Part shown: positions 7,755 to 14,931 of the stretch, piece after piece
Position numbering within the stretch: the first letter of the stretch is position 1
How the letters are laid out: each line of letters opens with the position of its first letter
DNA from: Flexivirga aerilata
Lineage (GTDB): Bacteria > Actinomycetota > Actinomycetes > Actinomycetales > Dermatophilaceae
Assembly: GCF_013002715.1 (NCBI RefSeq)
Contig: NZ_JABENB010000003.1
Location: 558,001-622,000 of the forward strand
Direction: 5' to 3'
DNA length: 64,000 nucleotides
Position numbers and translations under genes: made by a program
Notes under the pieces: generated by a model
The model's database searches: none
What the model saw: only the letters and a program-made list of their open reading frames with translations
Told to the model about the DNA's origin: nothing

Positions 7755-8993
7755 TCAGTCGATCTTGCCGACGGAAACGATCTTGCCGTTCTCCACCTTG
7801 TAGCCGTAGACGACCAGGTCGGACAGCTCCCCCTTGCTGTCCCACTTGTACTTCTTGGACAGTCCGCTGGCGTCGTAGTTCTTGACGAAGTCCTTCAGCT
7901 TGGCGCGGGTGGTGTCGCCCTTGTCGATGCCGGTGAGCAGGATGGTCGTGGCGTCATACCCCTCGACCGAGTAGGTGCCGGCCGCCTTGCCGCCCGAGAC
8001 GCTGTTGTATGCCGAGGCGAAGCTCGGGATCAGGTCGCCCGGGATGCAGGGGCAGGTGAAGTAGGCGTTCTTGCTGGAGTCGCCCGCGAGCTTGATGAAC
8101 TGGTCGTCCTTGACACCGTCGGGGCCGAAGAAGACGCCCTTGAAGCCCTTCTGCACCAGCTGCTGGTCCAGCGGCGAGCCCTCGTTGTAGTAGCCGGCGT
8201 AGAACACCGCGTCGGCCTTGGAGTCGATGACCTTCTGAGCCGTCGAGGAGAAGTCGGTCTGCTTGCCGACCGTGTGGTCCTCCCCCGCCGTCATGCCGGC
8301 CTTGTCCAGGCCTTCCTTGGCGGTCTTGAACAGGCCGGAGCCGTAGTCGGAGTCGTCGCCGATGACGAAGACCTTCTTGGCGCCCAGCTTCTTGGCGAGC
8401 TTGGCGACGGCCGGACCCTGCACGTTGTCGTTGCCGAGACCGCGGAAGAACGTGGTCCAGCCGTTGGCGGTCAGCGTCGGGTTGGTCGCCGACGGGGTGA
8501 TGTGCACCAGACCCGCCGACTCGAACGCGGCGCCGGTCGCCTTGGACTCACTCGAGAACGGCAGGCCGATCACGCCGACGACGTTCTGGTTCTTGGTGAT
8601 CGCGGCCACCGGACCGGTCGCCTTCGTGGCGTCACCCTCGGTGTCGGACTTGATGAACTTCACCTGGCAGCCCGGGTTGGCCTTGTTGTGCTCGTTGATC
8701 GCGAGCTGCACGCCGTTGTAGATGTTGATGCCGAGCTGCGCGTTGTCGCCGGTCATCGCACCGACATACGCGATGGTGGTGTTCGGGGAGCACTTGGCCT
8801 TGCCGTCACCGGCCGGCTTCACCGCGTCCGCCGGGACGTCGATCTTGGACTGCGCGGGCAGGTTCTTGAGGTCACCGCCGAGGGCCCCACCCGAACCGCT
8901 GCCCCCTCCACTGCCGGAGCTGCTGTTGGCGCAGCCGGCCACGGCCATCACTGCCACGATCGCCGGGATGGCGAGTTTCTGCGTTGCACGCAC
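7755..8993 (-). CDS. livK: Branched-chain amino acid ABC transporter, substrate-binding lipoprotein
   Basis: The 412-residue protein begins with a lipoprotein signal peptide: a hydrophobic stretch ending in the lipobox VAGC, Cys21 being the predicted lipidation site, then a Gly/Ser-rich linker. The rest is a type I periplasmic-binding fold (TTIAYVGAMTGDNAQLGINIYNG; KKVFVIGDDSDYGSG; FYAGYYNEG) typical of Leu/Ile/Val or amide receptors. It is tethered outside the membrane and delivers ligand to LivHM. The start is a GTG with a perfect AGGAGG seven bases upstream. It is the first gene of the liv cluster. Confidence 0.95.
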   Translation of the reverse strand: MRATQKLAIPAIVAVMAVAGCANSSSGSGGGSGSGGALGGDLKNLPAQSKIDVPADAVKPAGDGKAKCSPNTTIAYVGAMTGDNAQLGINIYNGVQLAINEHNKANPGCQVKFIKSDTEGDATKATGPVAAITKNQNVVGVIGLPFSSESKATGAAFESAGLVHITPSATNPTLTANGWTTFFRGLGNDNVQGPAVAKLAKKLGAKKVFVIGDDSDYGSGLFKTAKEGLDKAGMTAGEDHTVGKQTDFSSTAQKVIDSKADAVFYAGYYNEGSPLDQQLVQKGFKGVFFGPDGVKDDQFIKLAGDSSKNAYFTCPCIPGDLIPSFASAYNSVSGGKAAGTYSVEGYDATTILLTGIDKGDTTRAKLKDFVKNYDASGLSKKYKWDSKGELSDLVVYGYKVENGKIVSVGKID

Positions 8994-9164
8994 GAAGGTT
9001 CCTCCTGAGACAGGACACGCGTTCGCCCAGTGCGCTCGCGCGTGGAACCGAAGATTAGAGCGAATTCGTGCAGATGGCGCGCAATTTCAGACCTTTCGAG
9101 GCCGGTTCGTGATGAAACGACCGTCCAGATGCTGCGAATTGCAAAGTCCTGGACGCCCGACCAG

Positions 9165-9761
9165 TCAGGACGACGGGTGCTCGGCCCCGTTGATCACCGC
9201 GTCGGCGACCTCGCGCATGCCGAGTCGGCGGTCCATCGCGGTCTTCTGGATCCAGCGGAACGCACCGGGCTCGTCGAGTCCGAGCTGCTTCATCAGGATG
9301 CCCTTGGCCCGGTCCAGGCTCTTGCGGGTCGCGAGCCGGTCACCGAGGTCGGCGACCTCCTGCTCCAGCGCCTTGCGCTCCGACCAGCGGGACCGTGCGA
9401 CGGTGATCGCCGGGCGCAGGTCGTCGATCGTGAAGGGCTTGAGCACGTAGGCCATCACGCCCGCGTCGGACGCGCGCTCGACCAGCTCCTTGTCCGAGAA
9501 CGCGGTCAGCATCACCACCGGCGCGATGCCGGCCGCGCCGATCTCGTCGGCGGCGCTGATGCCGTCGAGCACGGGCATCTTCACGTCCATCACGACCAGG
9601 TCGGGGCGCAGCTGCGCGGCCTGGTCGACCGCCTGCCGGCCGTCGCCCACCTCGGCGACGACCTCGTAGCCGGCGTCGCGCAGCATCTCGGCGATGTCGA
9701 GGCGGATGATCGCCTCGTCCTCGGCGACGATCACGCGCAGGGGGCTGGTTTCGTTGCTCAC
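9165..9761 (-). CDS. pdtaR: ANTAR-domain response regulator PdtaR
   Basis: The 198-residue protein has a CheY-like receiver domain (acidic pair in VIVAEDE, phospho-acceptor Asp59 in LVVMDVKMP, Lys in VLKPF), then a coiled linker and a C-terminal ANTAR domain (KSLDRAKGILMKQLGLDEPGAFRWIQ). It is the orthologue of mycobacterial PdtaR (Rv1626), which binds RNA hairpins to antiterminate transcription when phosphorylated by PdtaS. It stands alone between liv and the amidase operon, at the syntenic place close to pyk and polA. Confidence 0.93.
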   Translation of the reverse strand: MSNETSPLRVIVAEDEAIIRLDIAEMLRDAGYEVVAEVGDGRQAVDQAAQLRPDLVVMDVKMPVLDGISAADEIGAAGIAPVVMLTAFSDKELVERASDAGVMAYVLKPFTIDDLRPAITVARSRWSERKALEQEVADLGDRLATRKSLDRAKGILMKQLGLDEPGAFRWIQKTAMDRRLGMREVADAVINGAEHPSS

Positions 9762-9850
9762 GTCCTCCAGCCAATCACAGCCATGTTTCGCGCATGCTAC
9801 GGCGCGTCAGCCACGCACGTGCCGGCCGGAGGACGGACAGACAGGCATCG

Positions 9851-9893
9851 CGTGGCTGCCGGACGACGAGGCACGAGTCGTCCGTCAGCCACG
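9851..9893 (-). terminator. Hairpin terminator of the amidase-SRPBCC-DUF695 operon
   Basis: CGTGGCTG and GGACGAC on the left pair with GTCGTCC and CAGCCACG on the right, giving about 15 paired bases with a small internal loop. The right arm overlaps the stop codon of the DUF695 gene. No T-run is present. Confidence 0.6.
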
Positions 9894-10910
9894 CAGGTGC
9901 GCGACACCGGCCCAGCCGGGGTCGGCCTCGACCGAGACCTTGACCTTGCCGTCCGGCCAGCCCGCGACCGCCGCCCTCACCTGGTCCGCGGCGGGGGTGG
10001 AGCCCTCGGCATACACGTGGAGCAGGCAGGTGCCGCCGCTGCTCTCGCGCGCGACCACGCGGCCCTGGCCCTCGAGCCGGTCGGTGATGTGGTCCTGCAG
10101 CCGGCGCAGCGCGGTCAGTGAGCCGTTGCTCGGCAGGTCGTTGTCGTCCTTCTGCGCGTAGGGCGCGGCGACCACGATGTGGCTGTCCAGGTGCGGAGCC
10201 CACGCGGCCGCGAGCGGCACCTGCGCGACCGCCGACACCGGGCCTTTCGGACCGGATCCCTGCAGCACGAGCCACTGCGGCTCGCCGTCGGCGGCGGTGA
10301 ACTCCTCGCGCAGGTCGCGCACGACCGCCCGCAGCCCGGCGAGGCCGAACCCGTCGAGCGGCGGCTCGGTGCTGGTCACCAGCTCACCGATCCAGGTCTC
10401 CGTCGCCTCCTCGCCGAGCGCCGCGTCGAGCGCCAGGAAGGAGATCGAAAGTCGTTGCTGCTCGCGCAGATCCGCCAGCCGCGGGTGGTAGAAGGTGACG
10501 TCGACGCGGCTGCCCTGACGGCGTACGCCGACCCGGGCGTCGTCGAGGCCGACCTGCACGTCGTCGATCTCGATGCCGTGCCCGGCGAGGTCGGCGACCG
10601 GCTGCCGCGAGTCGGCGTAGGACCACACCAAGTCCGCCTCCGGCGCCCGGCGCAGCCAGCGGCGGGCGACCGCCCGCAGCTCGGGGTCGCCGGCGGCGGT
10701 GACCACCAGCAGATGCGCGGACTCGCGCCCGCGGGCCAGCTCCCAGGCGAGGCCCTCCTCGATGGCGGCAACCCGTTTGCTGAGCTCGATCGCGGTCTCC
10801 GGGCCGGCGGTGTCCATCGCGATCGTCCGCGAGCCGCCGTCGGCCCACCACGCCCAGAAGGCGTCGATCGCGGCGGCCGGGTCGTCGCGGCGCTTGCCGA
10901 AGAATGCCAT
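9885..10910 (-). CDS. DUF695 domain-containing protein
   Basis: The 341-residue soluble protein has no signal peptide. Its C-terminal half resembles the DUF695 family (GRVVARESSGGTCLLHVYA... and a terminal VSVEADPGW). The N-terminal part begins MAFFGKRRDD and includes a Trp-rich AIDAFWAWWADGG stretch. Function is unknown. I start it at the ATG at 10910, 20 bp after the SRPBCC gene; a longer frame upstream overlaps that gene. It closes the three-gene operon that begins with the amidase. Confidence 0.75.
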   Translation of the reverse strand: MAFFGKRRDDPAAAIDAFWAWWADGGSRTIAMDTAGPETAIELSKRVAAIEEGLAWELARGRESAHLLVVTAAGDPELRAVARRWLRRAPEADLVWSYADSRQPVADLAGHGIEIDDVQVGLDDARVGVRRQGSRVDVTFYHPRLADLREQQRLSISFLALDAALGEEATETWIGELVTSTEPPLDGFGLAGLRAVVRDLREEFTAADGEPQWLVLQGSGPKGPVSAVAQVPLAAAWAPHLDSHIVVAAPYAQKDDNDLPSNGSLTALRRLQDHITDRLEGQGRVVARESSGGTCLLHVYAEGSTPAADQVRAAVAGWPDGKVKVSVEADPGWAGVAHLRG

Positions 10911-10930
10911 GCGGACTATCCAACCCCCTC

Positions 10931-11398
10931 TCAGAACAGCGCGCGCACCTGGGCGAGGGCCTTGTCGGCATACCCCTGCCACATGCGGCCGAAGACCGGC
11001 AACGCGATGCTGCTCAGGGCCATTCGCGGGTAGACCCGCCACGCCCAGGTGACCTGCGTCTCGGCGCCGCGCGGCGTGAACGACCAGCGGCCGTCGACCC
11101 CGCCGGCGAGCGGTCTCAGCGCGCCGGTGATGTCACCGATGTGGTAGCTGAACGCGGTCGGTGACTCGACCGACACCAGCTCCTCGCGCATCGTGCCGCC
11201 GTCGGCGAGCACGATCGTGCGGGTCTGCCCGACGGTGCCCCACACCCCCTGCTGACCGCGGACCTCCTTGATCGGCGGCAGCGCGAGGTGACGCTTGGCG
11301 AAGAGCTGAGGCAGCGGCGCGACGAGCACGTCGCGGAACGCCCGCTCGGGGTCGGCCGGCACGAGCACGGACGCACTGACGTCCAACGGTGAGTTCAT
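10931..11398 (-). CDS. SRPBCC (START-like) family protein
   Basis: A 155-residue protein with the Bet v1/START-like pattern: SASVLVPADPERAFRDVLV at the N-terminus (the typical 'pads vfdvl' helix) and a terminal helix MWQGYADKALAQVRALF. Such proteins bind hydrophobic ligands in a deep pocket. The ligand is unknown. It lies 22 bp after the amidase gene and 20 bp before the DUF695 gene. Confidence 0.8.
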   Translation of the reverse strand: MNSPLDVSASVLVPADPERAFRDVLVAPLPQLFAKRHLALPPIKEVRGQQGVWGTVGQTRTIVLADGGTMREELVSVESPTAFSYHIGDITGALRPLAGGVDGRWSFTPRGAETQVTWAWRVYPRMALSSIALPVFGRMWQGYADKALAQVRALF

Positions 11399-11420
11399 GG
11401 CCGCACGCTACTCGCGCGGC

Positions 11421-12446
11421 TCAGCGGGCGGCCAGGTATGCCGCAGCGGTCGCGCGCAACCGGGCGTGGCTGCCGCCATAGAGGTCGGAGGGGCTGGGCA
11501 GGAACCTCTTGCCGACCTTGGCGACGGACGTGTAGTTGGTGTCGCACACGTTGGCGAGCGGCGACTCGACCGCCTGCGACAACAGCTGGTAACTGTCGAG
11601 CTCGCTCATCCCGGTGGACGCCGAAACCCATTGCAGCAGATCGAGTTGCGCGATCCGGAACGCGTCTTCGAGGGGCCGGGCGGACCCGGCGGACATCACG
11701 TGGGTGTCGGTCTCGATGCGCGGCCAGGGCGTCGCGACTCCCTTGATGAGTTCGACCGCGATGACCGTGTCCATCGCACACTCGATCGCGGTGCCGCACG
11801 TCTCCCCCTCGCCCTGCCGGGCGTGCCCGTCGCCCAGGCTGAGCAATGCGCCCTCGACGTTGACACCGAGGTAACACGTTGCACCCGAACGCATTTCGGG
11901 GGTGTCGAGGTTGCCGCCGTGGGCGTCCGGCACGAGCGCGGATCGCACCTCCAGATTGGCCGGGGCAACTCCGACGGTGCCGTGCATCGGGTCCATCGGC
12001 AGGGTCATCGTGTGCTCGCTGTCGAGCGCGTGGAAGGTGCACTCTCGCGCGGCGGCGTCGACGTCCCAGATCCAGACACGCTCCGGCAGCGGCGGCTGCA
12101 GCGTGGCGGTCAGGTGCGTCGAGGTGAGCGCCCCGAAGAGCGGCACCGTGGTCGACGCGCCCCAGTCCCGCGCGGGCCGCAGGTCGACGAAATGCACCGC
12201 CACGGTGTCCCCCGGCTCCGCGCCGTCGATGTAGAACGGCCCGGTCTGCGGGTTGAGGAAGGGGAAGTCGCAGACCTCGCTGACCAGATCGGTCGCGCGG
12301 CGCACCTTCCCGGCATAACAGTCCTCGGTGAAGACCTCCAGCACGGCGCCGGACGGGACGCGCGCGATCGGCGCGGCTCCTCCGAAGGTCCAGGCGAACT
12401 GCTCCGGGGTCGGCGAGAAGGAACGGACGTCGAGGTCGCTGGCCAT
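11421..12446 (-). CDS. Acetamidase/formamidase family amidohydrolase
   Basis: The 341-residue enzyme fits the FmdA/AmdA family: N-terminal barrel (GAVLEVFTEDCYAG; FYIDGAEPGDTVAVHFVDLRPARDWG), central GNLDTPEMRSGATCYLGV and LSLGDGHARQGEGETCGTAIE with conserved His and Cys. It hydrolyses short-chain amides to ammonia and the acid in the cytoplasm. The ATG at 12446 (MASDLDV) starts the family homology. TACGCT six bases before it suggests a leaderless transcript. A much longer open frame upstream is not coding. Confidence 0.92.
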   Translation of the reverse strand: MASDLDVRSFSPTPEQFAWTFGGAAPIARVPSGAVLEVFTEDCYAGKVRRATDLVSEVCDFPFLNPQTGPFYIDGAEPGDTVAVHFVDLRPARDWGASTTVPLFGALTSTHLTATLQPPLPERVWIWDVDAAARECTFHALDSEHTMTLPMDPMHGTVGVAPANLEVRSALVPDAHGGNLDTPEMRSGATCYLGVNVEGALLSLGDGHARQGEGETCGTAIECAMDTVIAVELIKGVATPWPRIETDTHVMSAGSARPLEDAFRIAQLDLLQWVSASTGMSELDSYQLLSQAVESPLANVCDTNYTSVAKVGKRFLPSPSDLYGGSHARLRATAAAYLAAR

Positions 12447-12452
12447 GATCGC

Positions 12453-12458
12453 AGCGTA
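12453..12458 (-). promoter_or_regulatory. -10 box of predicted leaderless amidase promoter
   Basis: TACGCT on the minus strand is six bases before the ATG at 12446. It lies in the 132-bp divergent region shared with the ABC exporter operon, in which no other clear site was found. Confidence 0.35.
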
Positions 12459-12578
12459 GCCATCCAGCGTTTGCTCGACGTTCAATTGAGTTCTGCCCGA
12501 ACGGCACTCGCCCCGCCATACCGTCTTGCGTTGGTTCGCTATGGATGCGATGTGAAGGCGTTGTGAGGGTGGGAGCCG

Positions 12579-13568
12579 ATGGAGACAAGTGCCGTCGTAC
12601 GCGCGCGGCAGGTCAGCAAGTCGTTCGGTGAGATCGTGGCGCTCGACGCCGTCGACCTCGACGTCCCGGCCGGGCAGGTGCACGGCCTGATCGGGCCGAA
12701 CGGGGCGGGCAAGACGACTCTGCTGGGCCTGCTGCTCGGCCTGGCGCGTGTGAGCTCGGGCTCGCTCGAGGTGCTCGGTGCCGACCTGGGTATGCCGGGG
12801 GTCCCGCCTGCCGGGGTCGCCGGATTCGTCGACGGCCCAGGGCTTTACCCGTCCCTGACTGCCCGGCAGAACCTCGCCGCGCTCGCCGCACTCCGCGGTG
12901 GTCGTCGTGGTGGTCGTCGTGGTGATCGTCGCGGCAGCGGCCGCCACACGACCGATGCGCGCGTCACCGCGGCACTGGACGAGGTCGGTCTGGGCGAGGT
13001 CGCGGACGACCGCCTGCGCGGCTTCTCGCTCGGCATGCGGCAGCGTCTCGGGCTGGCCGCAGCGCTGCTCACCGAGCCACGGCTGCTGGTGCTGGACGAG
13101 CCGTCCAACGGGCTCGATCCAGCGGGCACCCGCCAGGTGCACCGGGTGCTCACCCGGCTCGCCGACACCGGCGTGGCGATCGTGATGTCCAGCCACCGCA
13201 TGGACGAGCTCGCGGCGCTCTGCGACGAGGTGACGATCCTGCACACCGGCCGCGTCGTCTTCTCCGGGCCGGTCGGCAAGCTCGCCGCCGAGAGCGGCGA
13301 CCTCGATTACCGCGTCGTCACCTCTCGGCCGGACGAGGCGGCGCGAATCGCGGCAGCCACCAACGGTGTTCGGCTGGTCACGGGCGGCGCACGATCGGCC
13401 GCGGCACCCGACGCGCTGACCGTGCACGGGCCCGTCGCGGCGATCGACGACCTGGTCGGCAGTCTCGTGCGCGGTGGCATCGCGATCCGTGAACTCGGAC
13501 CCGTCGTCCCGCCACTCGAGGCCGCCTTCCTCGCCCTCACCGACGGCACCGAGGAGGGTGCTCGATGA
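12579..13568 (+). CDS. ABC exporter ATP-binding protein
   Basis: The 329-residue ATPase shows Walker A GPNGAGKTT (about residues 39-47), signature LSLGMRQ-type RGFSLGMRQRLGL, Walker B LLVLDEPSNGLDP and H-loop MSSHRMDEL, the order of drug/ABC-2-type exporters (DrrA/CcmA-like). Unusual is a Gly/Arg stretch at residues 107-118, encoded by three 12-bp tandem repeats (12897-12932), inserted between Walker A and the signature. GGGAG precedes the ATG. The stop overlaps the permease start by four bases. Confidence 0.9.
   Translation: METSAVVRARQVSKSFGEIVALDAVDLDVPAGQVHGLIGPNGAGKTTLLGLLLGLARVSSGSLEVLGADLGMPGVPPAGVAGFVDGPGLYPSLTARQNLAALAALRGGRRGGRRGDRRGSGRHTTDARVTAALDEVGLGEVADDRLRGFSLGMRQRLGLAAALLTEPRLLVLDEPSNGLDPAGTRQVHRVLTRLADTGVAIVMSSHRMDELAALCDEVTILHTGRVVFSGPVGKLAAESGDLDYRVVTSRPDEAARIAAATNGVRLVTGGARSAAAPDALTVHGPVAAIDDLVGSLVRGGIAIRELGPVVPPLEAAFLALTDGTEEGAR
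12897..12932 (+). repeat. Three 12-bp tandem repeats inside the ABC ATPase gene
   Basis: GGTGGTCGTCGT occurs twice, followed by the variant GGTGATCGTCGC. In frame they encode GGRR-GGRR-GDRR. Expansion or contraction here would keep the frame. Confidence 0.9.
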
Positions 13569-14929
13569 CCACGCTCGCCCCGACAACCGCCGCACCGACT
13601 ACTACGGGCACTGCCGGCGCCGCCGGGCTCGCACCCACCCTGCGCTTCGAGCTGGCAAAACTCCTGTCCCAGTGGCGGATTCGCATCGTGCTGATCGCCT
13701 GCTGGGTCGCACCCGGGCTCTTCGTAGCGGTGGTGAGCCAGCAGAGCTCACTGCCCACCGACACCGTCTTCGGACGCTGGATGCACGCCACCGGCTGGGC
13801 CGGCCCGCTCGTGGTCCTGAGTTTCTGCTGCACCTGGGCACTGCCCTTGCTCACCGCGCTGGTCGCCGGCGACGTCTTCGCCGCCGAGGACCGGCTCGGC
13901 ACCTGGCGGCACCTGCTGGTCTCGGTGCGGTCCGCCCGGCGGATCTTCGTCACCAAGGCCGTCGCCAGCATGAGCGTGATCCTCGCGATGGTGCTCGGCC
14001 TCGCGGTCTCCGCGATCGCCGGCGGCCTGCTGGCCGTCGGGAACCACCCGCTGGTCGGGCTCGACGGGCACCAGATCGGCTCCGGCGACGCTGCCCGGCT
14101 GGTGGGTGCCGCGTGGCTCTACGTGACCGTCGCGGCACTCGCCTTCGCCGCGGTGGGCCTGCTCGGTTCGGTGGCGTTCGGCCGCTCCCCGATGGGCCTG
14201 CTGCTGCCGGCGGTGCTGGCAATCTGCCTGCAGTTGCTGCAGATGCTGCCGCTTCCGGTCGCGTTGCGAATGGCGTTGCCGAGTCAGCCGTTCCTCGCCT
14301 GGCGTGGCCTGTTCACCGCCCCGGTCCAGACCGCGCCGATGGTGGTCGGGCTGCTGGTGAGCCTCGCCTGGACCGTCGCCGCGACCGTCGTCGCCTACCT
14401 GCTCTTCCGCCGCAGGGACTTCACCGACCTGGCGTATGACGGTGCCGGCCGCCGGGCCCTGGTCGCAGGTGTGGTGCCGCTGGTCGCGCTGACCGCAGTC
14501 GCCGCCGCGGCGGTCGCGGCCGGCTTCGGCGGCGGTGGCTCCGGCATCAGCAAGCACGCGGTCGAGGAGACGGTCGGCACGGCATACGGCCACCTCTATC
14601 GGCTGCAATCCCGAGAACTGCACCGGCCCGACGTCCCCGAAGCCCAGCTGCGCAGTGCCGCCACCTGCACCAAGGGTGGCAGCAGCGACGCGGCCGGACC
14701 CGGGAACGACTGGCGGTGCGTCGTCACCTGGCGGCTGCCGGGCGTCACGTCGACCGGCTCTGCGATCTATCAGCTCGACGTGCAGGCCGACGGCAAGTTC
14801 GTCGCCGACGGCGACGGGCCGGCACCGGTCAACGGCTACTTCCAGGTGCAAACTCCCGCAGGAGATTCGCCCAACCCCCTCTGGCAGATCGACGGACTCG
14901 TCGACCTGCTCCACTCCCCGAAAGGCTGA
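13565..14929 (+). CDS. ABC exporter permease with extracytoplasmic C-terminal domain
   Basis: The 454-residue protein starts with a Thr/Ala/Pro-rich cytoplasmic stretch, then about six helices (residues 35-290) in ABC-2-permease arrangement. A further helix (VAGVVPLVALTAVAAAAVAA) is followed by a roughly 130-residue domain with two Cys (AATCTKGG; DWRCVVTW) and a terminal GYFQVQ strand region that should lie outside the membrane. That ectodomain resembles secreted DUF4333-like domains, but this is only a pattern impression. The gene overlaps the ATPase gene by four bases and is two bases from the next gene. Confidence 0.82.
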   Translation: MTTLAPTTAAPTTTGTAGAAGLAPTLRFELAKLLSQWRIRIVLIACWVAPGLFVAVVSQQSSLPTDTVFGRWMHATGWAGPLVVLSFCCTWALPLLTALVAGDVFAAEDRLGTWRHLLVSVRSARRIFVTKAVASMSVILAMVLGLAVSAIAGGLLAVGNHPLVGLDGHQIGSGDAARLVGAAWLYVTVAALAFAAVGLLGSVAFGRSPMGLLLPAVLAICLQLLQMLPLPVALRMALPSQPFLAWRGLFTAPVQTAPMVVGLLVSLAWTVAATVVAYLLFRRRDFTDLAYDGAGRRALVAGVVPLVALTAVAAAAVAAGFGGGGSGISKHAVEETVGTAYGHLYRLQSRELHRPDVPEAQLRSAATCTKGGSSDAAGPGNDWRCVVTWRLPGVTSTGSAIYQLDVQADGKFVADGDGPAPVNGYFQVQTPAGDSPNPLWQIDGLVDLLHSPKG

Positions 14930-14931
14930 AC

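Noticed and set aside
11421-13595. A 724-residue fusion extending the amidase upstream.
   Set aside because: The extra N-terminal part is antisense to the ABC ATPase gene and includes the translated 12-bp repeat; amidase homology begins at the ATG at 12446.
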